64,000 nt of DNA from Pedobacter sp. MC2016-24 (GTDB lineage: Bacteria > Bacteroidota > Bacteroidia > Sphingobacteriales > Sphingobacteriaceae). The stretch covers positions 310,001-374,000 of the forward strand of contig NZ_JADFBX010000002.1 in NCBI RefSeq assembly GCF_015223055.1. Direction: 5' to 3'. The translations under genes and the position numbers were made by a program. Below the pieces are notes generated by a model, which was given only the letters and a program-made list of their open reading frames with translations, was not told the origin of the DNA and made no database searches. Of the stretch, positions 29,538 to 39,533 are shown piece by piece. Numbering within the stretch: the stretch's first letter is position 1; each line of letters opens with the position of its first letter.

Positions 29538-31319
29538 TTATTTAGCGTATTTGTAAACAACAGTTTTGCTGTTGCTGCCTGTGGGACTGGTAACCGGGAT
29601 GCTTGCTACAATATATGCTGTTCCGTCTGGAGCAATTTGCATATCAAATTCGTTTACTTTCTCTCTGATTACTTTTCTGTCTGCATTCCAGTTATTGGTA
29701 GCGTTATTAAATGTCCTTACTGAAACTGACGAGGCATTGGCGTAAGCAAAATAGAGTACACCATCCTGATCTACAGCCAGTACAAATTTATCCTTTTCAC
29801 CTCCGGCAGATACTGCAGTTCCGAGTTCCTGCCATACTGAAGTGGCTTTGTTAAATTTCATGATGTGCGTTGCTCTTCCTGATGAAGGTGCGATGCCATA
29901 TGCCAGGTAAGCCTGACCGGTTTTGTCAACAGCAACACTGACCATTTGGAATCCAACCATGGCATCAGGAGCGGTGAAAGATGTAGGGCCGACTGCCGTC
30001 CACTGATTGTTGTTATTTACGAACAGGGATGGTTTATTGACACCCGTAGTTCTGTCCATCACACCCACATACATTTTTCCATCCAGACCGGTGATGATCT
30101 GATCATAGAATACGACAACCCCACCTGGAGGAGTATTGTTTGTCCATGTTGAGTTTTTGTAACTGGTTACATATAATCCCCTGGCAATGATACCACTTGC
30201 ATCCGTTCCATTTTTTGCCATGGCAATGGTGGGATTATTGTCCGGACCTATAGTCAATGATAAATAATCGACCTTAACAGGTGTGAAATTGTTTGAACCA
30301 ACGCCCGACCAGGTTGCTCCATTGTATTTCAATACCGTTCCTTTCTGTTCGTTATTCAGATAATCCTTATAAGCGATATAAGGTGTTCCTTCCTGGTTGA
30401 ATGCAATTGCAGGGACTTCGGCCCTTATCTGGGTAATTCCGGTTTTAGGGCCCAGATATTGCCATTCCGTGCCATTGTAGCTCATTACGGCTATATCCTT
30501 TTTATCGGTAGGTAAAGCGACACCACTTTCATCTTTACCTGAGCGCTGATAAATGAATGCAGGATAATTGTTGATTGGGTTGATTGCCATTTTTATAGCA
30601 GAAGCAGTTGGTATGGTTAGGTTATCTCCAATTAATGTCCATTGACGGCCGATGAAGGATATATTTACGGTATAGTTTAGTGCAGCGGGTAAATTTGGAT
30701 CGTTGTAGGAATAAACTACTGTATTGCTAAAATCGTTTATTGTTTTTTTACTTTCCTGCGTTGTTGCGCCAACTTTAAGGATAGCACCAGTAGTCGTTTC
30801 AAACCGGGCCACGAGACTACTTAAGTTTGCTGTTTCGGCAATTGGCATGTCGATGTTTAAGCCTTTGATCACTCCAGGGAAATTACCTTGTAATCCTGGA
30901 TTATCTTCGGCGAAGAACCCAAATGATTTCAGGGCAATCTTTTTTTCTACCCGTACTGCATAACTGCGTGTACTTCTATCTTCAGCTTTTACTTTATATG
31001 TGATAGGGGTCCTGAAATCCTGTTCAGATATGCCACTTTCCTGCACCACGTTACCTACCTGTACAATGGTACGGGGATTGTCTACGGTGAAACTCGCTTT
31101 CAGCTCGGTTACGTCAACTTCTATAGGTAAGTTTACTACAATTTCGTCACCAGCTATTGTGCCTGCATATTCTTTGTCTAATCCTTGTGCATCTTTAACA
31201 ATGAATTTAAAGGTTTCAATTCCTTTAGCATACATGACAGGATCTTTTTTACAACCTGCTGCAATGCCCATTGCGATGAACAGGATTAAGGCTATGATAT
31301 TTTTAATGTTTTTCATCAC
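29538..31319 (-). CDS. Surface lipoprotein with tandem Ig-like (DUF5018-type) and propeller-like regions
   Basis: A 593-residue lipoprotein (signal ending AAGCKKDP; Cys near 22). Residues about 30-220 hold two similar beta modules: IETFKFIVKDAQGLDKEYAGTI...ITYKVKAEDRSTRSYAVRVEKK and LKSFGFFAEDNPGLQGNFPGVI...YTVNISFIG. These resemble the DUF5018/surface-glycan-binding type. The remaining part has recurrent blades with similar GQAYLAYG, GKMYVGVMD and GTPYIAYKD units, suggesting a beta-propeller. It is the last gene of the SusCD-peptidase operon, 2 bases after the M16 gene, and likely sits at the cell surface. No catalytic motif was recognised; binding of the imported substrate is a guess. Confidence 0.8.
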   Translation of the reverse strand: MMKNIKNIIALILFIAMGIAAGCKKDPVMYAKGIETFKFIVKDAQGLDKEYAGTIAGDEIVVNLPIEVDVTELKASFTVDNPRTIVQVGNVVQESGISEQDFRTPITYKVKAEDRSTRSYAVRVEKKIALKSFGFFAEDNPGLQGNFPGVIKGLNIDMPIAETANLSSLVARFETTTGAILKVGATTQESKKTINDFSNTVVYSYNDPNLPAALNYTVNISFIGRQWTLIGDNLTIPTASAIKMAINPINNYPAFIYQRSGKDESGVALPTDKKDIAVMSYNGTEWQYLGPKTGITQIRAEVPAIAFNQEGTPYIAYKDYLNNEQKGTVLKYNGATWSGVGSNNFTPVKVDYLSLTIGPDNNPTIAMAKNGTDASGIIARGLYVTSYKNSTWTNNTPPGGVVVFYDQIITGLDGKMYVGVMDRTTGVNKPSLFVNNNNQWTAVGPTSFTAPDAMVGFQMVSVAVDKTGQAYLAYGIAPSSGRATHIMKFNKATSVWQELGTAVSAGGEKDKFVLAVDQDGVLYFAYANASSVSVRTFNNATNNWNADRKVIREKVNEFDMQIAPDGTAYIVASIPVTSPTGSNSKTVVYKYAK

Positions 31320-31321
31320 GG

Positions 31322-34141
31322 TTAGTTTAGGGTCTTAAAATTTTCTGGCATGAGTACTGCTTTTATACCAGGTGTATCGATCAGATATTTTTTGGCTAAA
31401 TCAGCAACCATTTCCGGAGTGATTTTATTGATCATATTTTCAAAATCATTGAAATAACTGTAGTCTTTAAAGCCAAAGTAAAATTGGTTTCTAAGGGCCG
31501 AACTCCAAAATAGATTTTTATCAGCCTGTTTTTTATAGCCGTCAATTTGCTGTACTTTGATGTTGTTCAGGTCACTAACAAAATATTTTGGATTGGCAGC
31601 TACTTTCTTTACCTCTTCCTGGGCCTGCTTGATCAGGAATTGAGCCGATTCGGGCGCACAGGTAAAAGAGATCCTGGAACGGATAAGTGGCGCAGGGATC
31701 CTGGTTGATGAGATGGAAACACCAACTCCATAAACTCCTGAGTTCTCTTCGCGTAAATTCAAACGCAGTTTTACCTTTAATACTTCTTGCAGTAAGGTTT
31801 GAACCAGGATATCTGGATAATCATATGTTACATTATTGCTTTGGTGAAAAATGTTTACTGTGCTTTTTGGTGCTGCACCTGCATACATGAGGATGTCTTT
31901 GGCAGTCTGACCGCCAACGGGGCCTTTGTATTGAAATTGCTTATTGTATTCACCTCCAGGTAAGCCACCAATGTATTGTTCCAGGAGTGGTTTGATACTG
32001 TCGGGATTAAAATCACCTACAATGACAAACTGAAAATCTTTTGCAGAGCCGAAGCGACTTTTAAATACGGGGATGATCTTGTTTAAGTGCGCTTCTTTAT
32101 TCAATCTTTCTGGTGAAAGATCGGAGGCAAAGTCGTCATCTCCTTTTAACAACTCGGCAATGGCTTTGTTGTAAGCATAGTTTGGAGATAATTTGTTGTT
32201 CTCCATTTGTTCTATGCTTTGGCGTTTCGCTTGTTCAAAGGTTACCGGGTCTGCGTTTGGATACATCCATTTCAGGTACATCAACTGGAACATGGTATTG
32301 GCATCTTTCCAATCGGCGCTGGCAACCACACCTTCTCTTGTGCCGGAAAGTACTAAGGTTGCAGATGCTGAATTTCCTGTAAGGAATTGTGTAAGGGCTG
32401 AGCGACTGAATGCTCCCGCTCCGCTTAAACCGGTTACGGGTTTAACAAACTGCGCAGTTACGTATTGAAGGGAATCAAGCGCATAAATGCCACCTTGTCT
32501 AAAACCAGATAGTGAAATGTAGTTTTTCTTTTCGGTGGTAGGTTTGAGGTATACGATAGTTCCGTTAGATAAGGTCCATTTGGTTACCCCGATAGGGGCC
32601 AGGCTTTCTGTTTTTACTACTTTTCCTGCAACAGGTTGTTCTGTTAACAGTTTTTTCGGAACGGTAAGCTGGTCTGCCCAGGGTGCAATTTTTGCTGTGG
32701 TTGCTTTAGCAAACATCATTTTTAAAGCAGCCTGGCTAGGCAAATTCTGCTTGTCTTTTTCCGGAGCGGTTAGCAACACAACGGTATTGCCGGGTTTATT
32801 TACTGATTTTAAAAAGCTGAGTAAAGCCAAAGAATCGATCTGATCCACATATTTTAAAGCCAGCCTGTTGCGTTCTTTTTTTGCAAGCATGGTACTGCCA
32901 TTGTAAAATACGTCCTGAATTTCATTGACATAGGTTTCTGGCTGGGTTTTGTCTTCAGCCAGTTCAGACCTTTTAATGGCTGCTACATATTCGTTCCGGT
33001 ATTTCTTGATTTCATCTCTGGTAAATCCATAACGGAAAATGCGTTGGGCTTCGGTTAAATACTGTGCAATTCCTTCATTCATCTTATCGTGATATAATGC
33101 TGCACCACCTGAAACAATTCCATTTTTTAACACAATATTGCTTATAGAAAAGCTGCCCTCTTTAAAATCGTTTTGCAATTGCGAAATCCGGCTAAAGCGG
33201 CTTTTCGCTAATGCATTAAAAAAAGATCTGGTAAGCTGCGCTTTATAATCCTGTTCGGTTTGAATGCCCTTAAACGACTTGATTTTATTGAAAACGCTCA
33301 ATTCAATCGCATTGGCTTCTTTATCGGTGAGGATAGAGAATAGGGTGTCCTGATGCGCTGGCAATTCATAATAAACCCTTGCGGCCTTACTTTTTGCCTG
33401 GTATTGGTTAAATTCGTTTTTGATATAGTTTTCTACCTTTTTTGGATCGATATCTGTTACAATGGCGATGGACATCAGATCGGGACGGTACCATTTCTCA
33501 TAAAAATCAACAATAGTTTGTCGTTTGAAGCTTTTTAGAATATCGACTTTACCAATAGGTAAGCGTTCTGCATATCTTGATTTGTTAAACAGTACAGGCA
33601 GATATTGTTCTCTTAAGCGATTTGCAGCACCTTGTTTACTGCGCCATTCTTCGATCACTACGCCACGTTCTTTGTCAATCTCATGACTGTCGAAAGTTAC
33701 GCCAAAAGCCCAGTCGCCCATAATATCTATGGATTTTTCCAGGTTTTTTTCGTCTTCGGTATTGATACTGATTTTATACACGGTTTCATCAAAACTGGTA
33801 TGTGCATTTAAATCGGCACCGAATTTTACACCTTTGGACTCCAGAAACTCAATGACATCATTTTTTGAATAGTGTTTGGTGCCATTGAAGGCCATGTGCT
33901 CGATAAAGTGAGCAAGGCCTTGCTGGTCGTTATTTTCCTGAAGTGAACCCGCATTAACAAACAGCCTTAGTACTGAATTTCCAGGTGTTTTGTTGCTTTT
34001 GTAAATGTAATAGCTGAAGCCATTTTTAAGTTTGCCTGTAACCAGGTTTGGGTCTTGTTTTAACTGCTGTGCATAGGCACCTGAATTCAATAATCCAAGG
34101 CCAATACCGAGTAGAACAAAGAGATTTATTTTCTTTATCAT
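31322..34141 (-). CDS. M16-family zinc metallopeptidase (PqqL-like)
   Basis: A 939-residue exported protease of the insulinase/pitrilysin family. It has a signal peptide (INLFVLLGIGLGLLNSGAYAQ), the inverted zinc motif HxxEH in GLAHFIEHMAFNGTKHY (near 78-82) and the third ligand region GVVIEEWRSKQG about 75 residues later. A second, inactive M16 repeat follows the linker at about 520. The length fits two fused M16 halves. It lies inside the SusC/SusD operon (11 bases after the small lipoprotein, 2 bases before the next). Substrate breakdown in the periplasm or at the outer membrane is likely. PqqL-type enzymes digest small unfolded peptides (family knowledge). Confidence 0.94.
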   Translation of the reverse strand: MIKKINLFVLLGIGLGLLNSGAYAQQLKQDPNLVTGKLKNGFSYYIYKSNKTPGNSVLRLFVNAGSLQENNDQQGLAHFIEHMAFNGTKHYSKNDVIEFLESKGVKFGADLNAHTSFDETVYKISINTEDEKNLEKSIDIMGDWAFGVTFDSHEIDKERGVVIEEWRSKQGAANRLREQYLPVLFNKSRYAERLPIGKVDILKSFKRQTIVDFYEKWYRPDLMSIAIVTDIDPKKVENYIKNEFNQYQAKSKAARVYYELPAHQDTLFSILTDKEANAIELSVFNKIKSFKGIQTEQDYKAQLTRSFFNALAKSRFSRISQLQNDFKEGSFSISNIVLKNGIVSGGAALYHDKMNEGIAQYLTEAQRIFRYGFTRDEIKKYRNEYVAAIKRSELAEDKTQPETYVNEIQDVFYNGSTMLAKKERNRLALKYVDQIDSLALLSFLKSVNKPGNTVVLLTAPEKDKQNLPSQAALKMMFAKATTAKIAPWADQLTVPKKLLTEQPVAGKVVKTESLAPIGVTKWTLSNGTIVYLKPTTEKKNYISLSGFRQGGIYALDSLQYVTAQFVKPVTGLSGAGAFSRSALTQFLTGNSASATLVLSGTREGVVASADWKDANTMFQLMYLKWMYPNADPVTFEQAKRQSIEQMENNKLSPNYAYNKAIAELLKGDDDFASDLSPERLNKEAHLNKIIPVFKSRFGSAKDFQFVIVGDFNPDSIKPLLEQYIGGLPGGEYNKQFQYKGPVGGQTAKDILMYAGAAPKSTVNIFHQSNNVTYDYPDILVQTLLQEVLKVKLRLNLREENSGVYGVGVSISSTRIPAPLIRSRISFTCAPESAQFLIKQAQEEVKKVAANPKYFVSDLNNIKVQQIDGYKKQADKNLFWSSALRNQFYFGFKDYSYFNDFENMINKITPEMVADLAKKYLIDTPGIKAVLMPENFKTLN

Positions 34142-34152
34142 CTGATCCCTCC

Positions 34153-34623
34153 TTATTTTTTAGTGATGACCAATTGTTTCTGCAGCTGATCTGGCCCAGG
34201 AAGACCCATGGTGAAATTTTTGCTGTTGCTGAGTAAACGGATAATGAGGGTATTGTTTTTTGCAGGATCGAGGGTTGATTCTTTCCAGGCGATTCTAACT
34301 GGCCGTTCAAAGATTCCCTGTGGAAATGTTAACGTAGTTCCTTCGGTAATCAGGTCGAAGTCACGGCCTTCTTTTAAACCGTCTCCGACTTGAACTTCAT
34401 ATTGCACTGTAATTGGCTCGAATTGCAGTTGGGCGCTCAGGTAAACTTTATAATCTACTGTGTCTTTACGGTTAGAAAGTACATCTATTTCACCTTTATT
34501 GTCTACCATGATGTGAAAGAAAGGATGGTCGTATGGTTTTACCTCGTCTTTTGCACAAGAAGCGATAAACAGCATGGCCGCAAAAACCGGCAGTGCTAAA
34601 ACATATGTTATTTTGTGTTTCAT
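34153..34623 (-). CDS. Small lipoprotein of the SusCD locus (DUF4843-like)
   Basis: A 156-residue lipoprotein with signal LPVFAAMLFIASCAKDE (Cys near 23). The mature part is beta-rich, with an ordered pattern HIMVDNKGEIDVLSNRKDTVDYKVYLSAQLQFEPITVQYEV resembling the DUF4843 or Calx-beta-type accessory lipoproteins found after SusD. It lies between SusD (8 bases) and the M16 peptidase (11 bases). It probably decorates the outer-membrane complex; the family assignment is by resemblance only. Confidence 0.7.
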   Translation of the reverse strand: MKHKITYVLALPVFAAMLFIASCAKDEVKPYDHPFFHIMVDNKGEIDVLSNRKDTVDYKVYLSAQLQFEPITVQYEVQVGDGLKEGRDFDLITEGTTLTFPQGIFERPVRIAWKESTLDPAKNNTLIIRLLSNSKNFTMGLPGPDQLQKQLVITKK

Positions 34624-34631
34624 TTTCTTAA

Positions 34632-36089
34632 TTAATTAAATCCCGGGTTTTGGATGATGGCTTTATTGGCATCTATTTCTTTACCTGGAATTGGCAAAAC
34701 AAATTTTTCATTAGGGTAGTTGAGGCTGCAAACAGATGAACTACAATCTGAGCCTCGAACTAGATTTTCTTTTCGGCGAACGATGTCAAAAAACCGTTGA
34801 CCTTCAAAGCAAAGTTCGCGATTTCTTTCATCAGCAATTTGTTTGTACAGATCGGCATTAGAGGTGTAATTAATGCTGATGGTTCTGGTTGGGTGCGCCC
34901 TTTGAGAAATGATGCGTAAATCTTCAGCAGCTTCAGCATATTTTTTCAAATTCCAGTTTGCTTCTGCGCGGTTTAAATACATTTCAGACAAGCGAATAAT
35001 TTGTATAATCTGAGGATTTAAAACACCAACAGATCCATTGGAGTATTTCGTGGTTATTAATCTTCCCTTGTTATTCCCCGTTTTAGGTATGTTAAACATC
35101 TGCGTTAGCCGAATGTCGTCGGCATCATATAGAAACCTGGTTTTTGCAGATATCACAAATGAAGCATTAGTCGTATCAGAGAATACTGTGTAGATATTTG
35201 ATACGGCAGCGTTCAGGTTGATGTTCGTTAATGCAAAAATACGTTCTGTTTTAGAGCTGGCATAATTGTCGATCTCCGTGTTAAAGACAGCTTTGTAATT
35301 TGCTGATGTGGCAAGCTGATAAGCATTGTCGTTAATGGCAAGACTCGCATTAGCTACGCTTTTCTCCCAATCTCCTTTATACAGATAAACACGGGAAAGT
35401 AATGCGATCGCTGCTTCATAGCTTATTGCCGCCTGAGTTGTATGGTTGGCATACTGTTGCAATAAGGGAAGTGAATTGTTAAGGTCTAAAATAATCTGAT
35501 CGTAAGTTTCTTTCATTGTTTTTCTGGGTACCTGTTCGCCCGGACTGGGTGTTTTAAGTAATACCGGTATTCCGAGGTGTGAGGCATCAGCTGTGTAATT
35601 ATAGGGTTGAGCATACACTCTGCTCAAATCGAAATGACATAATGCCCGCATGGCCAGCCCTTGTCCGGTAATAGAATCCAGGGTTTTGGCTTGGTTTGGG
35701 AATTTTGTTTTCAATTCCGGAATGGCATTTAAAACATTGTTTACGTTGTTAATAGCCTCATATACATTTAGCCAGATATGTCCGACAGCAAATGCATCAT
35801 CGCCTATTGAACTTTGGAAATTATACTGCGGCAACATGACTGATGTATTGCCGCCTTGAATCAAATTATCAGAGGCCACCTCGGCATACATGCCAAATTC
35901 GCTTTTATAATAAGCTAAAATGACATTATAGGAACCATTTATCGCCAGTTTGGCTCCTTCTACAGTTTCAAATAGGGTATTTCTACCTGTTTTTCCAAAA
36001 GGTTCTTTTTCCAGGAATTTTTTACAAGAAACCATTGTGATGCACACAAGGCTTAATATTGTTATGGTATAGCTAATCTTTTTCATCAC
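34632..36089 (-). CDS. SusD/RagB-family outer-membrane lipoprotein
   Basis: A 485-residue surface lipoprotein that caps the SusC channel and binds the nutrient. The lipoprotein signal is LVCITMVSCKKFLEKEP (Cys near 22). Typical features are GKTGRNTLFETVEGAKLAINGSYN, the TPR-like helices, and the C-terminal RNRELCFEGQRFFDIVRRKENLV followed by NEKFVLPIPGKEIDANKAIIQNPGF. It is coupled to the upstream SusC gene (8-base gap). A nutrient cannot be read from it. Confidence 0.95.
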   Translation of the reverse strand: MMKKISYTITILSLVCITMVSCKKFLEKEPFGKTGRNTLFETVEGAKLAINGSYNVILAYYKSEFGMYAEVASDNLIQGGNTSVMLPQYNFQSSIGDDAFAVGHIWLNVYEAINNVNNVLNAIPELKTKFPNQAKTLDSITGQGLAMRALCHFDLSRVYAQPYNYTADASHLGIPVLLKTPSPGEQVPRKTMKETYDQIILDLNNSLPLLQQYANHTTQAAISYEAAIALLSRVYLYKGDWEKSVANASLAINDNAYQLATSANYKAVFNTEIDNYASSKTERIFALTNINLNAAVSNIYTVFSDTTNASFVISAKTRFLYDADDIRLTQMFNIPKTGNNKGRLITTKYSNGSVGVLNPQIIQIIRLSEMYLNRAEANWNLKKYAEAAEDLRIISQRAHPTRTISINYTSNADLYKQIADERNRELCFEGQRFFDIVRRKENLVRGSDCSSSVCSLNYPNEKFVLPIPGKEIDANKAIIQNPGFN

Positions 36090-36097
36090 AATTTGTA

Positions 36098-39000
36098 TTA
36101 TAAGCTAACGTTTAAACCAAATGAAAGCACAAGTGGTTGTGGATAAGGATTAAACGAGTTTTTAAAATCGTTTCGGTTTGATTTGGTGTTGTATGGTGTC
36201 CAGAAGCCGATGTTATCTGCCTGTAAGTAAACACTTGCACGGTCCAGACTCACGCGTTTAAGTAAGGACTTAGGTAAATTGTAGTTTACACTCACATTTG
36301 TTAAACGAAGGCTTGTTTTTTGATGTAAAAATCGCGTAGAGTTTCGTGCGTTATTTACGTTTTCACCCAACACTGTTTTAGGGATATTACTCAAATCTCC
36401 AGGTTCTCTCCATCTGTCTAGCAGATTGGTGGATTGATTGTCGCTGGCAAGGTTGCGACCATCGGATTCCGCATCACGTTGCAGAACGCTGAATGCGTAT
36501 CCACCCACATTATAGATGAGTAAAGCGGATAGGGAGAAATCTTTATATTGGAATGTATTGGTCATTCCACCGAAAAAATCAGGAGTACCTGAACCTACGG
36601 TTACCCGATTTGCGAGGTCAAATACTTTCGTTATATTTCCTTTTGCATCGTACCATAAGGGGCCACCATCACGGGGATCAACACCTGCCCAACGCACCAG
36701 ATAAAATGTACTGGCATCTTTACCTATTTCTCTGATGGTTTTGTCTAGTATTTTAGTATTGTCATTGTATAATTTAAGGATTTTGCTGGTGTTGCGTGCG
36801 ATGTTAAATTTCGTTGACCATTGAAAGTTTTTGTTCTGGATGTTTTGTGTTACCAGGTTCATTTCGATACCGCGGTTTCTCACTGATCCTATATTTTGGT
36901 CGATGCTGGTAAATCCTGTAGTACGTGTAACGTCGACCTCATCAAGCATTCCTTTAGTGATGTTTTGGTAGAGTTCCACTTCCATTGAAATTCTTTTAAA
37001 GAAGCTCAAATTGATTCCTCCATTTACAATATAGGTTGTTTCCCAGGAAAGCACTGGATTTTCTCCGGATGCCATTATCGCTCCGTTTGTTCCATTGTAA
37101 GTAGTGCCCATCAAATTTAAATTGTAAATTCCTTTAGCCTTATAAGATCCTAAGCGGGAGTTACCATTTGTACCGTAGCTCAGTTTAAGTTTGGCAAAGT
37201 CTATTTGTTTAACTTTCCAGAAAGCTTCATTACTTATTGTCCAGGAGGCACCTATAGAATTAAATGTAGCCCATTTTACATCTGAGCCAAAATCGGAATT
37301 TCCATCTTTCCGGAAACTGCCAAGCAAGCTGTATTTTTTGGCTAAAGTATAATTGAATTGCCCGTAGTAAGATACCCCCGTTTTATCTTCACCTGAAAAT
37401 GTGTTGACAATTCTTTGTGCTTCATTCGCATTTCTGATGTAATCATTTTCAAAACCATATCCGATGATCGAATTGGATCTTCTGTCATCACTTTTTGCCT
37501 CAGCACCAAATAATGCTGAAAATTCATGTTGTTTGATTGTTTTTGCAAAATTAAGACGTTGTTGACTGTTCCAGCCGAAATTTTTACTTTTTGCGAACTC
37601 TGCCTTACCTTCATTTTTGTTGCTGAAGGCAAACATAGAATTATAAATATGTTCTCTGGTTGACGTATAATCTATACCGTTCGTGCTGGTAAAGGTAAGA
37701 CCAGGTATAATTTTGAAAGTACCACCAACATTTCCATTAACGAAATTTGTTTTTTGATTGTTGTCATTATATACCGATTCGCGTACTTTGTTATAAAATG
37801 CATCCACGAACGATCCATCTGGATTATAGGGGCTATCGATGGGTCTGTTGATATAATAACTGCTGGAAGGATTAAACATATCATTGATATTGCGTGAAGC
37901 ACCTACTCTGAGAAATAACTCTATGGAATTGTTGACCTTTTGATCGATATTTATTCTACCCGAAAGCCTTTGTACCTGATTTTGGATCATGATCTGCTTC
38001 TCGCTGTAATAAGAACCGGATACATAATACCTGGTTTTGTTATAAGTTCCTGAAAAAGACAGATTATGCTGGCTATTGATTCCTGTACGGAAGAAGGTGT
38101 CGTACCAGTCTGTATTGGTCGTGCCTAAATCTGGCAATTTACTTTGATCCAATGCCGTATTATTTCGGTAAGATTCTGTATACAGTTCGCGGTATTCATC
38201 AGCATTGAGTACATTAAAGCGGCTGTTGTTGATGAGGTTTACTCCAGTCCTGAAACCATAGCTAATCGAATTTTTTACAGAATTTCCTTTTTTTGTGGTG
38301 ATTAGAATTACTCCATTTGAGCCGTCTGCTCCATATATTGAGGTTGCGGTTGCGTCTTTAAGCACCACTACAGATTCAATGTCTTCCGGGTTGATATAGG
38401 TTAATGGACTGATACTTGTGTTTACTCCAAGAATCTGATTGGTTTCATTTCCTGTTTTTATAGGAATTCCATCTATTACCCATAATGGGTCGTTGGAAGC
38501 GCCAAACGATGCTTCACCACGAATACGCGTTTGGTATCTTGGCCTGATGCTGCTGGTTGAACCATCTTGCACGTCGTATTGTAAGCCGGGTACAAGCCCT
38601 TCCAATAGTTTATCTATCCTATCTACAGGTTTACGTTCAAGTTCTTTAGCTGTAACCACGTAGGCACTTCCAATTTGATTTTCCTTTTTCTCTGAAGTAC
38701 CATAGGCGGTTACAATCACTTCATTAAGCTCGCTTGCAGATTCGATCATCAGTACATCAATGAGCTTACTACCGCTAATAGCTACTTCTTTGGTTTCATA
38801 ACCAATCATAGAAAAAACCAGGATGCCATTTGCAGGTGCCTGAATGGAATAAGCGCCTGTAGCAGAAGTTGTGGTTACTTTTTTAGTGCCTTTTACGGTA
38901 ATTACCACGCCGGGCATGGTCTGGTTCGGTTGCCCAGGGTTTCCTTTGGACGTTACAATACCTTTCACAATAATCTCCTGCTGCGCAGTTTTTGTACTGG

Positions 39001-39364
39001 TCTTCGCTTCAGAAATGATCACAGTTTGATCAATGATTTTGTAATCCAGTGCTTTTCCCGCGGTTAATTGCTGTAAGGCATCGTTTAGTTCTGTGTTTTT
39101 TAACTCGAGGCTAACCGTTCCTGATTTTTTTAGGATAGCGGCATCATATAAAAAGAAATAACCAGTCTGTTTTTTAATGTCCTGGCACACGCTTTCTATA
39201 CCTGCATTTCGAACGGATAGGTTTACTTTTTGGGCATATCCTGCAGCGTGAACAGCAAGGCAGCCAGTTATTAATAAGAAAATAGTTAACCTCATAACTA
39301 ATAGTAGTTTTCTATTAAATGACCTGTAATTTCCCGTACACTTGCCGAGAAGGAATTGTTTCAT
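36098..39364 (-). CDS. SusC/RagA TonB-linked outer-membrane transporter with STN domain
   Basis: A 1088-residue TonB-dependent transporter. The signal peptide is followed by an STN secretin/TonB signalling domain (about 45-115, VNLSVRNAGIESVCQDIKKQ...LDYKIIDQTVII), then a carboxypeptidase-regulatory-like domain (VKGIVTSKGNPG), the plug (LNEVIVTAYGTSEKKENQIGSA, GADGSNGVILITTKKG) and the barrel. The STN domain is the part that touches a FecR anti-sigma factor, and a FecR gene lies 169 bases upstream. This gives a transmembrane sensing loop with the ECF sigma factor. It begins the downstream operon containing SusD, M16 peptidase and others. The interval to FecR contains a dyad (see 39439). Confidence 0.96.
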   Translation of the reverse strand: MKQFLLGKCTGNYRSFNRKLLLVMRLTIFLLITGCLAVHAAGYAQKVNLSVRNAGIESVCQDIKKQTGYFFLYDAAILKKSGTVSLELKNTELNDALQQLTAGKALDYKIIDQTVIISEAKTSTKTAQQEIIVKGIVTSKGNPGQPNQTMPGVVITVKGTKKVTTTSATGAYSIQAPANGILVFSMIGYETKEVAISGSKLIDVLMIESASELNEVIVTAYGTSEKKENQIGSAYVVTAKELERKPVDRIDKLLEGLVPGLQYDVQDGSTSSIRPRYQTRIRGEASFGASNDPLWVIDGIPIKTGNETNQILGVNTSISPLTYINPEDIESVVVLKDATATSIYGADGSNGVILITTKKGNSVKNSISYGFRTGVNLINNSRFNVLNADEYRELYTESYRNNTALDQSKLPDLGTTNTDWYDTFFRTGINSQHNLSFSGTYNKTRYYVSGSYYSEKQIMIQNQVQRLSGRINIDQKVNNSIELFLRVGASRNINDMFNPSSSYYINRPIDSPYNPDGSFVDAFYNKVRESVYNDNNQKTNFVNGNVGGTFKIIPGLTFTSTNGIDYTSTREHIYNSMFAFSNKNEGKAEFAKSKNFGWNSQQRLNFAKTIKQHEFSALFGAEAKSDDRRSNSIIGYGFENDYIRNANEAQRIVNTFSGEDKTGVSYYGQFNYTLAKKYSLLGSFRKDGNSDFGSDVKWATFNSIGASWTISNEAFWKVKQIDFAKLKLSYGTNGNSRLGSYKAKGIYNLNLMGTTYNGTNGAIMASGENPVLSWETTYIVNGGINLSFFKRISMEVELYQNITKGMLDEVDVTRTTGFTSIDQNIGSVRNRGIEMNLVTQNIQNKNFQWSTKFNIARNTSKILKLYNDNTKILDKTIREIGKDASTFYLVRWAGVDPRDGGPLWYDAKGNITKVFDLANRVTVGSGTPDFFGGMTNTFQYKDFSLSALLIYNVGGYAFSVLQRDAESDGRNLASDNQSTNLLDRWREPGDLSNIPKTVLGENVNNARNSTRFLHQKTSLRLTNVSVNYNLPKSLLKRVSLDRASVYLQADNIGFWTPYNTKSNRNDFKNSFNPYPQPLVLSFGLNVSL

Positions 39365-39438
39365 ATTTTTGTATGTGTTGGTTTTGAAAATTGGTTGAAT
39401 TCGATAGCGATCAAATAAGCACAGCCCACACTATTTGT

Positions 39439-39462
39439 CCGGGAACATTGCAGTGTTTCCGG
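39439..39462. promoter_or_regulatory. Imperfect dyad upstream of SusC
   Basis: Two adjoining 12-base arms (39439-39450 and 39451-39462) are inverted repeats with 10 of 12 matching positions, about 75 bases before the SusC start. It contains GGAAC-like bases resembling some ECF promoter -35 elements. A binding or ECF promoter role is an inference. Confidence 0.3.
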
Positions 39463-39533
39463 ATTTTTTATGTCTGTTCTGTACGTTGCTGGGGGTTTAG
39501 TAAAGGTTTATTTCATACGGTTTGATTTAATTA

